64,000 nt of DNA from Cohnella lubricantis. GTDB lineage: Bacteria; Bacillota; Bacilli; Paenibacillales; Paenibacillaceae. A program made the position numbers and the translations under genes. The first letter of the stretch is position 1. Each line of letters starts with the position of its first letter. Positions 33,971 to 42,871 of this stretch are shown here, piece after piece. Location of the stretch: the NCBI RefSeq assembly GCF_014212015.1, contig NZ_JACJVN010000027.1, forward strand, positions 1-64,000, given 5' to 3'. The notes beneath the pieces were generated by a model, which ran no database searches, was not told the DNA's origin, and worked only from the letters and a program-made list of their open reading frames with translations.

Positions 33971-36037
33971 ATGGGAGCCAAATTTCCGCCGATTAGCCGC
34001 AAGATTCCCGCGTTTATGCACGGCGCCGATTATAACCCTGATCAGTGGCTGCACGATCCGAAGATCTTCGAAGAGGATATTCGCCTCATGAAGCTGGCGA
34101 ACTGTAATGTCATGTCCGTTGGCATTTTCGGTTGGGCGGCTTTGGAGCCGGAGGAGGGCCGATTTGAATTCGGCTGGCTCGATCATGTGCTGGATACATT
34201 CGCGGAGAACGGCATTTATGCCTGGTTGGCAACGCCGAGCGGCGCGCGGCCCGCATGGATGTCGCAGAAGTATCCGGAGGTGCTGCGGGTCGAAGCGAAC
34301 CGCGTCCGCAATCTGCACGGCATGCGGCATAATCACTGTTACACGTCGCCGGTCTACCGGGAGAAGACGGCGATCATGAACGCGAAGCTCGCCGAGCGGT
34401 ATTCGAATCACCCGGCGGTCGTCGGCTGGCATATCTCGAACGAGTTCGGCGGCGAATGCCACTGCGGGTATTGCCAAGAAGCGTTCCGCCGCTGGCTGCG
34501 TGCGAAATATAGCTCGCTAGAATCATTAAATCAGGCTTGGTGGACCGCATTCTGGAGCCATACATATTCGGATTGGTCGCAAGTGGAGTCTCCGGCGCCC
34601 CACGGAGAGTCGATGGTGCACGGCCATAATCTGGATTGGCGGCGTTTCTTATCAGACCAGACGCTTGATTTCTACAAGCATGAGATCAAGCCGCTCAAGG
34701 CTGCCAATCCCGAGCTGCCTTGCACGACGAACATGATGGATTTGTTCTACGGCCTGGATTATCGCTCGTTCGCGAAGGAGCTTGACGTCATTTCCTGGGA
34801 CGCCTATCCAACTTGGCACGAAGCGCCATCTGATAGGGATGTGGCTTCGTGGTTCGCCTTCAATCACGACCTGTTCCGTTCGCTCAAGCACAAGCCGTTC
34901 ATGCTGATGGAGAGTACGCCAAGCTTGACCAACTGGCAGCCGGTGAGCAAGCTGAAGCGTCCGGGCATGCATCGTCTGTCCTCGCTTCAGGCAGTGGCGC
35001 ATGGCGCCGATACGGTGCAGTACTTCCAGTGGCGCAAGAGCCGCGGTGCCAGCGAGAAGTTCCACGGGGCTGTCGTTGATCACATTGGACACGAGCATAC
35101 CCGCGTGTTCCAAGATGTCGCGGACCTGGGCCGCACGCTGGCGGGGCTGGCGGAGCTTGTCGGAACGCCTGTGCCGGCCGAAGCGGCGATCTTGTTCGAC
35201 TGGGACAACCGTTGGGCGGTGAATGACGCCCAGGGTCCCCGCAACTGCGGGATTCACTACGAGAAGACAGTCATGCAGCACTACCGCGCTCTGTGGGGAT
35301 TAGGCGTTCCCGTAGACATCATCGGCGCCAATGACGATCTCTCCGGGTACAAGCTGCTGCTGGTGCCGATGGCTTACCTGCTCCGGCAGGAGACGGGGGA
35401 GAAGATCGAGCGATTTGTCCGCGGAGGAGGAACCGCGGCGATCACCTATTGGAGCGGCATCGTGGACGAGAACGATCTATGCCATCTCGGCGGCTTCCCG
35501 GGACCGCTTCGCAAGACGGCCGGCATATGGGCCGAGGAGATTGAAGGCTTGTATGACCATGACCGCAATTCGGTTCACATGCGTCCAAGCAATCAACTCG
35601 GCTTCGAGGGCTCCTTCGAGGTGCGGGAGCTGTGCGAGCTTATCCATGCCGAGACGGCGGAAGTTCTGGCCGTCTACGGCGGCGACTTCTATGCCGGGCG
35701 TCCGGCGCTGACAAGAAATAGCCTGGGAGATGGCCGGGCGTATTATTTGGCGGCGCGGGTAAGCGACGATGCCTTCTATCGGTTATTCTATGGCAAGCTC
35801 GTGCAGGAGGCTGGCGTCCGCCGGGCCATCGGCAGCACGCTGCCGGATGGCGTAACCGCCCAGTTACGCAGCGACGGCGACACCGACTACGTGTTCCTTC
35901 TCAATTTCTCGGGAAGAGAAGCCCAAGTTGAGATGGATATGGGCGGATACGAGGATGCGGAGACGGGCGCAGCCGCAGCCGAACGGGTGGAGCTTCCGGC
36001 TAATGGCGCGCTCATTCTGCGGCGGAGGGCGAATTAA
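33971..36037 (+). CDS. Beta-galactosidase, glycoside hydrolase family 42
   Basis: This 688-residue cytosolic enzyme has the full GH42 plan: TIM barrel, a trimerisation domain (from about residue 390) and a small C-terminal beta domain. The acid/base is Glu158 in WHISNEFGG, the nucleophile is Glu314 in FMLMESTPS. The zinc-type cysteine set is Cys123, Cys163, Cys165 and Cys168. It would release galactose from oligosaccharides taken up by the adjacent importer, such as galactan or rhamnogalacturonan side chains; B. subtilis GanA and YesZ are the relevant relatives. GAAGGAG lies about 10 bp before the ATG. Confidence 0.95.
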   Translation: MGAKFPPISRKIPAFMHGADYNPDQWLHDPKIFEEDIRLMKLANCNVMSVGIFGWAALEPEEGRFEFGWLDHVLDTFAENGIYAWLATPSGARPAWMSQKYPEVLRVEANRVRNLHGMRHNHCYTSPVYREKTAIMNAKLAERYSNHPAVVGWHISNEFGGECHCGYCQEAFRRWLRAKYSSLESLNQAWWTAFWSHTYSDWSQVESPAPHGESMVHGHNLDWRRFLSDQTLDFYKHEIKPLKAANPELPCTTNMMDLFYGLDYRSFAKELDVISWDAYPTWHEAPSDRDVASWFAFNHDLFRSLKHKPFMLMESTPSLTNWQPVSKLKRPGMHRLSSLQAVAHGADTVQYFQWRKSRGASEKFHGAVVDHIGHEHTRVFQDVADLGRTLAGLAELVGTPVPAEAAILFDWDNRWAVNDAQGPRNCGIHYEKTVMQHYRALWGLGVPVDIIGANDDLSGYKLLLVPMAYLLRQETGEKIERFVRGGGTAAITYWSGIVDENDLCHLGGFPGPLRKTAGIWAEEIEGLYDHDRNSVHMRPSNQLGFEGSFEVRELCELIHAETAEVLAVYGGDFYAGRPALTRNSLGDGRAYYLAARVSDDAFYRLFYGKLVQEAGVRRAIGSTLPDGVTAQLRSDGDTDYVFLLNFSGREAQVEMDMGGYEDAETGAAAAERVELPANGALILRRRAN

Positions 36038-36040
36038 TCA

Positions 36041-36079
36041 AGAAGGCGGTGCCGGGGACATCACCCAGCACCGCCTTCT
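36041..36079. terminator. Bidirectional terminator between GH42 and metP
   Basis: AGAAGGCGGTGC (36041-36052) pairs perfectly with GCACCGCCTTCT (36068-36079) between convergent genes. T-runs are weak. Confidence 0.8.
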
Positions 36080-36092
36080 ATATAAGAGCCCT

Positions 36093-36767
36093 TCACCGCT
36101 TCCGCAATCTCTTCGCGATCGCGGTGCCTAGCGACTGCACGATCTGCACCCACAGGATGAGCAGGAGGACGCAGGTGATCATCACGTTCGGCTCCCAGCG
36201 CTGATAGCCGTAGCGGATCGCGACGTCGCCGAGGCCGCCGGCCCCTACGACGCCGGCCATCGCGGAGGCGCCGACGAGACTGATCGTGCCGATCGTCAGG
36301 CCGAGCACCAAGCTGGGCCGCGCCTCGCGAAGCAGGACGCGCGTAATGATCTGCCTGTGGGTCGCGCCCATCGACTGGAACGCTTCGATGACGCCGCGGT
36401 CCACCTCAAGCAGGGCCGATTCCAACAGCCGGGCCAGATAAGGCGCCGTATAGACAACGAGCGGCACGATCGCCCCTTTCACCCCGATCGTCGTACCGAC
36501 CACCCACTTCGTGAACGGAATGATCGCCACCATCAGAATAATGAACGGCAAGGAGCGAAGCACGTTAATGATGATATTCATCACTTGATAGACAATCGGA
36601 TTAGCGTATATATGTCCTGGCCGAGTCACGACGAGCACGATGCCGAGCAGCAGGCCGATTGCGGCAGAGATCACCAAGGAGTAGACAACCATAATTCCGG
36701 TCTCTCTCATCGATTGCACATATAAGTCCCAGAACTCCGCGAAGCTGTCGAAGAAATTACCCAGCAT
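36093..36767 (-). CDS. metP: Methionine ABC transporter permease
   Basis: This 224-residue permease of the MetI/MetP family has five helices and the family sequence LRSLPFIILMVAIIPFTKWV, then GATHRQIITRVLLREARPSL as the ATPase-docking loop. Its start codon overlaps the end of the ATPase gene by about 11 bp, so the two are translationally coupled. It forms the membrane channel for D- or L-methionine, or a related thio compound. It is the last gene of the metQ-metN-metP operon. Confidence 0.92.
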   Translation of the reverse strand: MLGNFFDSFAEFWDLYVQSMRETGIMVVYSLVISAAIGLLLGIVLVVTRPGHIYANPIVYQVMNIIINVLRSLPFIILMVAIIPFTKWVVGTTIGVKGAIVPLVVYTAPYLARLLESALLEVDRGVIEAFQSMGATHRQIITRVLLREARPSLVLGLTIGTISLVGASAMAGVVGAGGLGDVAIRYGYQRWEPNVMITCVLLLILWVQIVQSLGTAIAKRLRKR

Positions 36768-37785
36768 AGTCGATCACCTCAATCTGCAGCTCCAGCCCGG
36801 ACAAATAATCGATGCCCGCTTGGATCGCCGCCGGTTCCCCCGTTACGCGAATGACGAGAGTACCGAACGTTGTATCCTTAATTTGCGTAATGTTGCCGTA
36901 CATAATGTTGGGACGAAGCGCGAACTTGACGGCGAGCTCCGCCAGGATCGGCTCGGCCACGTGGTCGCCCGCGAACGAGATCCGCAGCAGCTGACCCGGA
37001 TCGTCGTGCTGTTTGATCTGCGCCAACAATGATTCCGGCAGATTCACGTCAAAGATCGTCTTGATGAAGTTCTTCGTAATCGCCTGCTGAGGCCGCGAGA
37101 AGACGTCCAGCACCTTGCCCTGCTCGACCACCTTGCCGTTCTCCATCACCGCCACGCGGTCGCATATCTTCTTGATCACATGCATCTCGTGGGTAATGAG
37201 TACGATCGTAATATGGTACTTGCGATTGATCTCCAGCAGCAGCTCCAGGATGGATTCAGTCGTCTGCGGATCGAGCGCCGAGGTCGCTTCATCGCACAGC
37301 AGAATCTCCGGATCGCTGGCCAGCGCCCGGGCGATCGCAACGCGCTGCTTCTGGCCGCCGGACAGCTGGGACGGATACATCGCTTCCTTCTCCTTCAGGC
37401 CGACGATCTCCAGCAGTTCGCCAACCTTCCGGTTAATCTCGTTTCTAGGCGCACCCGCCAAGCGCAGAGGGGTCGCCACATTGTCGAATACCGTGTTGGA
37501 GGAGAGCAGGTTAAACGTTTGGAAAATCATGCCGATCTTGCGGCGCGTCTTCCGAAGCTGCCCTTCCTTCAGGCTCGCGAGATCCACGCCATTAATGCTT
37601 ACCGTGCCCTCGGTCGGCCGTTCCAGGAAGTTGATGCAGCGGATTAACGTGCTCTTGCCCGCGCCGCTGAAGCCGATAATGCCGAAGATCTCGCCCTGCT
37701 GCACCTCCAGCGTCACATTCTTGACGGCTTCGATCTTGTGCTTATTCTGATAGAACACCTTAGAGACGTTCTTCAGTTGAATCAT
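36757..37785 (-). CDS. metN: Methionine ABC transporter ATP-binding protein
   Basis: This 342-residue ATPase has Walker A GFSGAGKST (about 38-46), signature LSGGQKQRVAIARAL, Walker B EILLCDEATSALD and the C-terminal NIL regulatory domain (about 265-342) that binds methionine and inhibits transport in MetN. ATG at 37785 gives the standard MIQLKNVSKVF start and has GAAGGA 8-9 bp upstream; an ATG three codons earlier does not. It lies downstream of metQ, after a long hairpin. Confidence 0.93.
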   Translation of the reverse strand: MIQLKNVSKVFYQNKHKIEAVKNVTLEVQQGEIFGIIGFSGAGKSTLIRCINFLERPTEGTVSINGVDLASLKEGQLRKTRRKIGMIFQTFNLLSSNTVFDNVATPLRLAGAPRNEINRKVGELLEIVGLKEKEAMYPSQLSGGQKQRVAIARALASDPEILLCDEATSALDPQTTESILELLLEINRKYHITIVLITHEMHVIKKICDRVAVMENGKVVEQGKVLDVFSRPQQAITKNFIKTIFDVNLPESLLAQIKQHDDPGQLLRISFAGDHVAEPILAELAVKFALRPNIMYGNITQIKDTTFGTLVIRVTGEPAAIQAGIDYLSGLELQIEVIDYAG

Positions 37786-37824
37786 GTCCTTCATCCTTCC
37801 GCTTCTCGTTAAAAAATAGAAATG

Positions 37825-37855
37825 GCAGGTCCGCTCCCGCGTGGGAGAGACCTGC
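37825..37855 (-). terminator. Hairpin between metQ and metN
   Basis: GCAGGTC/GACCTGC (37825-37831 and 37849-37855) plus CTCCC/GGGAG (37834-37838 and 37843-37847) form a long stem. On the minus strand a T-run follows 8 nt later. It may lower metN/metP expression relative to metQ. Confidence 0.55.
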
Positions 37856-37870
37856 GCATGACCGGCTTGG

Positions 37871-38707
37871 CTATTGCCAAGCCGGCACCATCGATTCACT
37901 GTAGTTGTCCGTGACGAACTTCTTCACTTCTTCGGACTGGAACGCCTTGACGAGCCGCTGGAAGATCGGCTTGTCCTGGTCGCCATCGCGAACCGCGATG
38001 ATGTTCACCCACGGAGAGTCTGCCGGCTCGCGGTAGATGGCATCCTCCGTCGGGGACAAGCCGTTGTCAACCGCATAGTTGGTGTTGATGACGGCCGCGG
38101 TCAAATCTCCAAGCGCTTTGGGCAGGAAGGCGGCGTCCAATTCTTTGAACTTCAAATTTCTCGGATTCTCGGCAATGTCGCGAACGGTAGCGGTAACGCC
38201 AACGCCTTCCTTCAGCTTAATGAGGCCGGCGCTTTGGAACAGGATCAGCGCACGGGCGCCGTTCGTCGGATCGTTCGGCAAGCCGACCGTGTCTCCGTCC
38301 TTCAGCTCCGACAAATCCTTGATCTTCTTAGAGTACACCCCGATCGGATAATTGATCGTATCCGCGAGCTTCACGATGTGCGTACCGTTCGACTTATTGA
38401 ATTCGTCCAGGTACGGCTGGTGTTGGAAGGCATTGGCATCCAATTGGCCGTCCTCCAGCACTTTGTTCGGCTGGACATAGTCGTTGAACACGACTAACTC
38501 CAAATCCAGATTGTCTTTGGCTGCGACTTCCTTGGCTACTTTCCAGATTTCTTCCTCAACGCCTGCCATAACACCGATCTTTAATTTGTCGCCCGCCGCC
38601 GGAGAGCTGTTATTGGCATTCTCGTTTGAATTGCCGCATGCTGCAGCAATTGCTGTCAGCGCGAAGACCATGAAGATAAGAAGGGATTTTTTGACCACTC
38701 CAAACAC
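37871..38707 (-). CDS. metQ: Methionine-binding lipoprotein MetQ/NlpA
   Basis: This 278-residue substrate-binding lipoprotein has a signal peptide with lipobox AAAC (Cys24) followed by an Asn-rich linker. The NlpA domain includes LKIGVMAGVEEEIWKVAKEV, DANAFQHQPYLDEFNKSNG and PNDPTNGARALILFQSAGLI, the usual methionine-site segments. GTG at 38707 is chosen, with GGAAAG nearby; an in-frame GTG three codons later is possible. It heads the operon, an order (Q-N-P) that differs from the common N-P-Q. No S-box is seen upstream. Confidence 0.92.
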   Translation of the reverse strand: MFGVVKKSLLIFMVFALTAIAAACGNSNENANNSSPAAGDKLKIGVMAGVEEEIWKVAKEVAAKDNLDLELVVFNDYVQPNKVLEDGQLDANAFQHQPYLDEFNKSNGTHIVKLADTINYPIGVYSKKIKDLSELKDGDTVGLPNDPTNGARALILFQSAGLIKLKEGVGVTATVRDIAENPRNLKFKELDAAFLPKALGDLTAAVINTNYAVDNGLSPTEDAIYREPADSPWVNIIAVRDGDQDKPIFQRLVKAFQSEEVKKFVTDNYSESMVPAWQ

Positions 38708-38758
38708 CGCTTTCCATTCTGATTTGCTGCTAACCTGTAATGGGACAGTAAGAATAAA

Positions 38759-38786
38759 AATATATCGTGATAAAACTTGTTGTCAA
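38759..38786 (-). promoter_or_regulatory. Promoter of metQ
   Basis: On the minus strand TTGACA (38786-38781) and TATATT (38764-38759) are 16 bp apart. The predicted start is only about 45 nt from the GTG, too short for a SAM riboswitch. Confidence 0.6.
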
Positions 38787-38928
38787 TGAACAAATAAGCA
38801 ACAATTTGATTTGGGCATTGCTGACATGTCGCATTTTGTTTTATTATGGAAGAGCCTATTTTATTTTGGAAAATGCAGTCTCAGTTTGTGCCGAAACGGC
38901 TAACTTTAACCAAGCTTGGGGGGAATCG

Positions 38929-40284
38929 ATGATGACATCACTGCTAACCAAGACCAAACAGAAATGGACAGGCAGCTTTGGCAACTCCGCTTCTTCCGGC
39001 TCCAATCGTTCTTCCGCGCTTGGTAGATTTGAACAAAGCCTGCAAGGCAAAGAAGAGGTCCTTCAGCCGCCTGCCGAGATTCAGGAGCGTTATGATTATT
39101 TGAAGTTTAACGACAAGTCGAGGGCTATTAGCGCTGACGCCCAAGAAGCGATTGCGGCTCATATGCCGGCGATCTTCGATAAGATCTTTCTGGAGTACGA
39201 GCACCCGGGATTCATCGGCTTCTTCAAGGACCCTGCCGGCAATTGGGTGGCGGCACGGGAGGAGATCGAAGGTTATCTGCTGTCGTGCTTGAGCAATAAG
39301 TTAGGCGCGGCAGAGATGGATTTGATCGAGCAGGCTGGACAGCTGTATGTCCATACGCAAGTGCAAATCGCATGGTACACAGCCGTATGGGACAAGTTCC
39401 TGATTGAGATTCTTCCGCTGCTAGCCGAGAAGTACAAGGATTCTCAAGTTCTGGCGAGAGTGACCCAGGAGGTTCTGCGTTACATCAGCATTCAACGACA
39501 GGTCGTCCTGGACAAATTCAAGCAGTCATTGGATCAGAATTTAGCCGACAACCAACAGAAGGTCAAAGACGATTTCAAGGGCCGAGTCGGCGAAGTCGTG
39601 GAGAATTTCGCGGCGATGAGCGAGCAGAGCGGCGCTAGCTCGCAGCAGATGCTGGCTCAGATGGAGCAGATCCGGGTCAATGCGGACGAAGGCGCGAGAC
39701 TGTCCCAGGAATCGAACGTTCTCTCCAACAAGGGCAAGAACCAGCTGGATGAGACGATCTCCTCGATGAAGACCATCGAAGAGAATACGTTGAAGGTCGA
39801 CTCGAGCATGGCCAATCTGCAGAAGACCGCATCGAGCATCCGGGATCTGTCTGCCACGATCGCCGAGATTGCCAGCCAGACACACCTCTTATCGCTGAAC
39901 GCTTCGATCGAAGCGGCCAGAGCCGGAGAACAAGGCCGCGGATTTGCCGTTGTCGCCCAAGAGGTGAAGAAGCTGGCCGAGGAATCACGCGTGGCTGCCG
40001 AGGAAGTATCGAATCTGGCCGCGAACACGTCCAAGCAATTCGAAGAAGTGACCTCTCGAGTGAAGGGCATTCAGGCATCGGTGTCGGAATGCAATCAGAG
40101 CTTGTCCCATACCGAGAATGCGTTCGAAGGCATTCTGAATGGCAGCGCCAAGTCGAACGAGCAGATTCAGCTCATTCAGACCGAAGTGGCTCAAATGACA
40201 GTCGTTGTCGAGGAGATCGCCAAAGTCGCGGGAGAGGTAGCCGCCACGGCGGAAAGATTAAATACCGCAGTCAAAGCTTTCTAA
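38929..40284 (+). CDS. Globin-coupled methyl-accepting protein (HemAT-like)
   Basis: This 451-residue cytosolic receptor has an N-terminal protoglobin domain (about residues 45-200) and a C-terminal methyl-accepting signalling domain. The presumed proximal heme ligand is His142 in [12 protein letters not shown], which lines up with the HVRIG..W of HemAT. The signalling hairpin tip is [20 protein letters not shown], then [19 protein letters not shown]. No membrane helix is present, as in HemAT, the oxygen sensor for aerotaxis. ATG at 38929 follows GGGGGG by 5 bp; the frame extends upstream over promoter sequence without support. Confidence 0.88.
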   Translation: MMTSLLTKTKQKWTGSFGNSASSGSNRSSALGRFEQSLQGKEEVLQPPAEIQERYDYLKFNDKSRAISADAQEAIAAHMPAIFDKIFLEYEHPGFIGFFKDPAGNWVAAREEIEGYLLSCLSNKLGAAEMDLIEQAGQLYVHTQVQIAWYTAVWDKFLIEILPLLAEKYKDSQVLARVTQEVLRYISIQRQVVLDKFKQSLDQNLADNQQKVKDDFKGRVGEVVENFAAMSEQSGASSQQMLAQMEQIRVNADEGARLSQESNVLSNKGKNQLDETISSMKTIEENTLKVDSSMANLQKTASSIRDLSATIAEIASQTHLLSLNASIEAARAGEQGRGFAVVAQEVKKLAEESRVAAEEVSNLAANTSKQFEEVTSRVKGIQASVSECNQSLSHTENAFEGILNGSAKSNEQIQLIQTEVAQMTVVVEEIAKVAGEVAATAERLNTAVKAF

Positions 40285-40310
40285 TAGGAGAACATCATAG
40301 GACAATATCC

Positions 40311-40336
40311 AAGGGCGCCCGCGAGGCGCCTTTCTT
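40311..40336 (+). terminator. Terminator of the HemAT-like gene
   Basis: AAGGGCGCC and GGCGCCTTT form a short GC-rich hairpin around CGCGA, followed by a T-rich tail. Confidence 0.6.
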
Positions 40337-40561
40337 CGTCTGCATGTTCCGGTCTGTGCGATATCCGCATGTCGAATGGTCGACACCGAACAAGCCGCCG
40401 CGACGCGGTTTGACAGCGATTAGTCCGGAGGTTGCGGACATGTAGCTCTTGTGTTAGGTTTTGCATGGTAATGGAGGCACTTCCATCCATTTCTCTCCTT
40501 GCTATGATAGGGATATCGCCCTTCGCGGGCTATGCCAATCATTCCAGAGGAGGAGTTCTAT

Positions 40562-42649
40562 TTGGTCAAACGTAATCTTATCGGTCTGATCTCGTCGTTC
40601 ATTCTGATCGGCGGTCTGCTCGCGCCTGCAGCAGCGTCTGCGGCGCCGGCCAAGCAGGCCAGTTATAACGCGAATCCAAGCGTCCTGGACGTCGGCGCCA
40701 AGCTGAGAGCTGATACGCTTGAGATCGTCCAAGCGGAAGGCCGCCTTGACCTGTCCGGCAGCGAGGCTTCCGCTGATGCCGCTTCATCCTCTGCAGCAGC
40801 TGCTTTGACGGCAGACGATATTGGCACCGTTAAGCCTTGGCTCACGAATAACGACGTTGACGGCCAGTATTATTTGACGAACTTCACTCTACGCGCGGTC
40901 GGCGAGCACGGCGAAGTGTGGGTCGCGAACAATCTCAACTTCCCAAGCGGGGATCCGCGGAACGGCTCCTCTCAAATTACAGACGAGCAGGTCCAATATT
41001 TGCTCAACGAATTTGAGACTCGCATCTACCCGAAGGAGATTGAATATTTCGCTCCTCCGGCCGAGCGTACAGGGGAGAACGGCTACAACGGCTGGTACGA
41101 GGATGAGAGCGGCCGCGTCGTTATCCTGATCGACAATATCAAGGATCAAAGCTACTACAATCCGACCTATCCGAGCTACATCGCCGGGTACTTCTCCCCG
41201 ACGATCAGCGATTTCGTCGATCGCAATGTCATGACGGTCGACAGCTACGATTGGGTGAACCGGACCGGCCCGGACGCGGCGAAGCCGTACCTCTACGAAG
41301 GCGTATTCGCGCATGAATTCCAACACTTGCTGCATCGCGACAGCGATTCGGGCGAAGAGAGCTTCATTAATGAAGGCTTGTCCGACTTCGCGCAATATAT
41401 GGTCGGCTACGGCCATTCGACGGATCATGTGGAAGAATTCCTGGCGAATCTCCGGAATTCCTTGACCCTGTGGGGCGACCAGTCGGACCTGCAGATTCTC
41501 GCTGATTACGGCACCGCTTATCTGTTCCAGCTGTATCTGTACGAGCAGTACGGCGAACCTTTTATCCAGACGCTGTTCCATGATCCCTCCACCGGCATCA
41601 GCGGCGTTGAGGACGCGTTAGCGCAAGTGGGTGTCAACAAGACCTTCGCTGAAGTGTACGCCGACTACATGACGGCCGTTATGCTGGACAGCGGCTATCA
41701 AGGCGATTCTTCCACCTACAAGTTCAATCTGATTGATCTCAAGCCTGACCTTAGCACTTCAGTGCTGGCTGACAATAACTCGCCTGCATGGGGGACGGAC
41801 TTCAAGGTCATCACGCCGGATCCGAAGATCGACCACCTGTACTTCGAAGGGCTCGACTTCCTGCGCACGAATTGGACGACGGTAGAGGATCCTGAGCGCG
41901 GATCTGTGCTATGGGGCAATCAAGGCGACCTGGCCGACAACTTCCTCGTTAAAGAACTGGATCTGACCGGCGAGACTGCGCCTGAGCTTAGCTTCGACAC
42001 CAACTACAACATTGAAGAGACGTGGGACTTCGGCGTCGTACAGGTATCCGAGGATGGCGGGCAAACGTGGACGTCGCTGGCCAACGAGAATACGCGCAGC
42101 GATATTGTAGATGGCGGCTATCCGAAGATCACGGCGAATCTGCCGGGCTTCACGGGCAGCTCCGGCGGCTGGACGACGGAGACGTTCGATCTGTCCGCTT
42201 ATGCCGGCAAGCAGATTCTGCTGGGCTTCCGTTACTTGACCGACTGGGGCTACAACGAAGCGGGATGGTATCTGTCCAATCTTCGCCTGAACGGAACGGT
42301 GATCGACCCGATGACCGATACGTCCGGGTTCATGAGCCTGGAGCAGGCTACCGGACAATACGTGAATTACCAGGTCGAATTCATCGGCTATATGAAGAAT
42401 TACGACAAGCAGAAGGCGAAGGGCAACGACAATCAGGTCAAAGTCATTCGTCTGCCGGATCCGGTCAATATGTCCGAATCCGACCGGGTCGAATTGGCTG
42501 ATATGCTGCGCAGCTCGAAGTACGATCGCATCGTCATGATGACGACGTACGCCGCGCCTGAAGGAACGTCGAACAGCGTGACGTATGATTACGATGTGGT
42601 TATGAAGGATACGGGGAAGAAGGGCGGCAGCGCCAAGAAAGGCAAATAA
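40562..42649 (+). CDS. Secreted zinc metalloprotease
   Basis: This 695-residue exported protein starts at TTG 40562, nine bases after AGGAGG, and has a signal peptide ending near ASAAPAK. A propeptide-like region follows to about residue 100. The zinc site is HEFQH (251-255), with Glu271 in FINEGLSDF a plausible third ligand. After the catalytic domain comes a beta-sandwich of the MAM/jelly-roll type (residues ~430-590: VVQVSEDGGQTWTSL, ILLGFRYLTDWGY) like the one in immune inhibitor A proteases, and a basic tail GKKGGSAKKGK. The M6 motif HExxHxxGxxH is not present, so it is M6-like at most. It is probably a nutrient protease. Confidence 0.85.
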   Translation: MVKRNLIGLISSFILIGGLLAPAAASAAPAKQASYNANPSVLDVGAKLRADTLEIVQAEGRLDLSGSEASADAASSSAAAALTADDIGTVKPWLTNNDVDGQYYLTNFTLRAVGEHGEVWVANNLNFPSGDPRNGSSQITDEQVQYLLNEFETRIYPKEIEYFAPPAERTGENGYNGWYEDESGRVVILIDNIKDQSYYNPTYPSYIAGYFSPTISDFVDRNVMTVDSYDWVNRTGPDAAKPYLYEGVFAHEFQHLLHRDSDSGEESFINEGLSDFAQYMVGYGHSTDHVEEFLANLRNSLTLWGDQSDLQILADYGTAYLFQLYLYEQYGEPFIQTLFHDPSTGISGVEDALAQVGVNKTFAEVYADYMTAVMLDSGYQGDSSTYKFNLIDLKPDLSTSVLADNNSPAWGTDFKVITPDPKIDHLYFEGLDFLRTNWTTVEDPERGSVLWGNQGDLADNFLVKELDLTGETAPELSFDTNYNIEETWDFGVVQVSEDGGQTWTSLANENTRSDIVDGGYPKITANLPGFTGSSGGWTTETFDLSAYAGKQILLGFRYLTDWGYNEAGWYLSNLRLNGTVIDPMTDTSGFMSLEQATGQYVNYQVEFIGYMKNYDKQKAKGNDNQVKVIRLPDPVNMSESDRVELADMLRSSKYDRIVMMTTYAAPEGTSNSVTYDYDVVMKDTGKKGGSAKKGK

Positions 42650-42741
42650 AACGGCAGCAGATGCTCGAGGTTAACTTAGGCCTGCAAGGCCATGCAGGCG
42701 AACAAAGCTGACATAGGCGCACAAGGTTAACGCAGGCCATA

Positions 42742-42783
42742 GAAGAGGCTCCCAGCCATGGCGATCATGGGGGGAGCCTCTTC
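42742..42783. terminator. Bidirectional terminator between protease and FGE genes
   Basis: GAAGAGGCTCCC (42742-42753) pairs with GGGAGCCTCTTC (42772-42783). The genes on either side converge. Confidence 0.7.
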
Positions 42784-42871
42784 CGCGTCTATGCCGGATG
42801 CGATGTGCCGGATGAAGTATGCCCAGTTGCCATACAGCCGCTGCGCTTGATGGAGCACAGCCGACGGCGAG

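Noticed and set aside
38767-38928. Extra N-terminus for the globin-coupled receptor
   Set aside because: It covers the divergent promoter region; GGGGGG and ATG at 38929 define the start.
38708-38928. SAM riboswitch upstream of metQ
   Set aside because: The leader from the best promoter is too short and no S-box core is visible.
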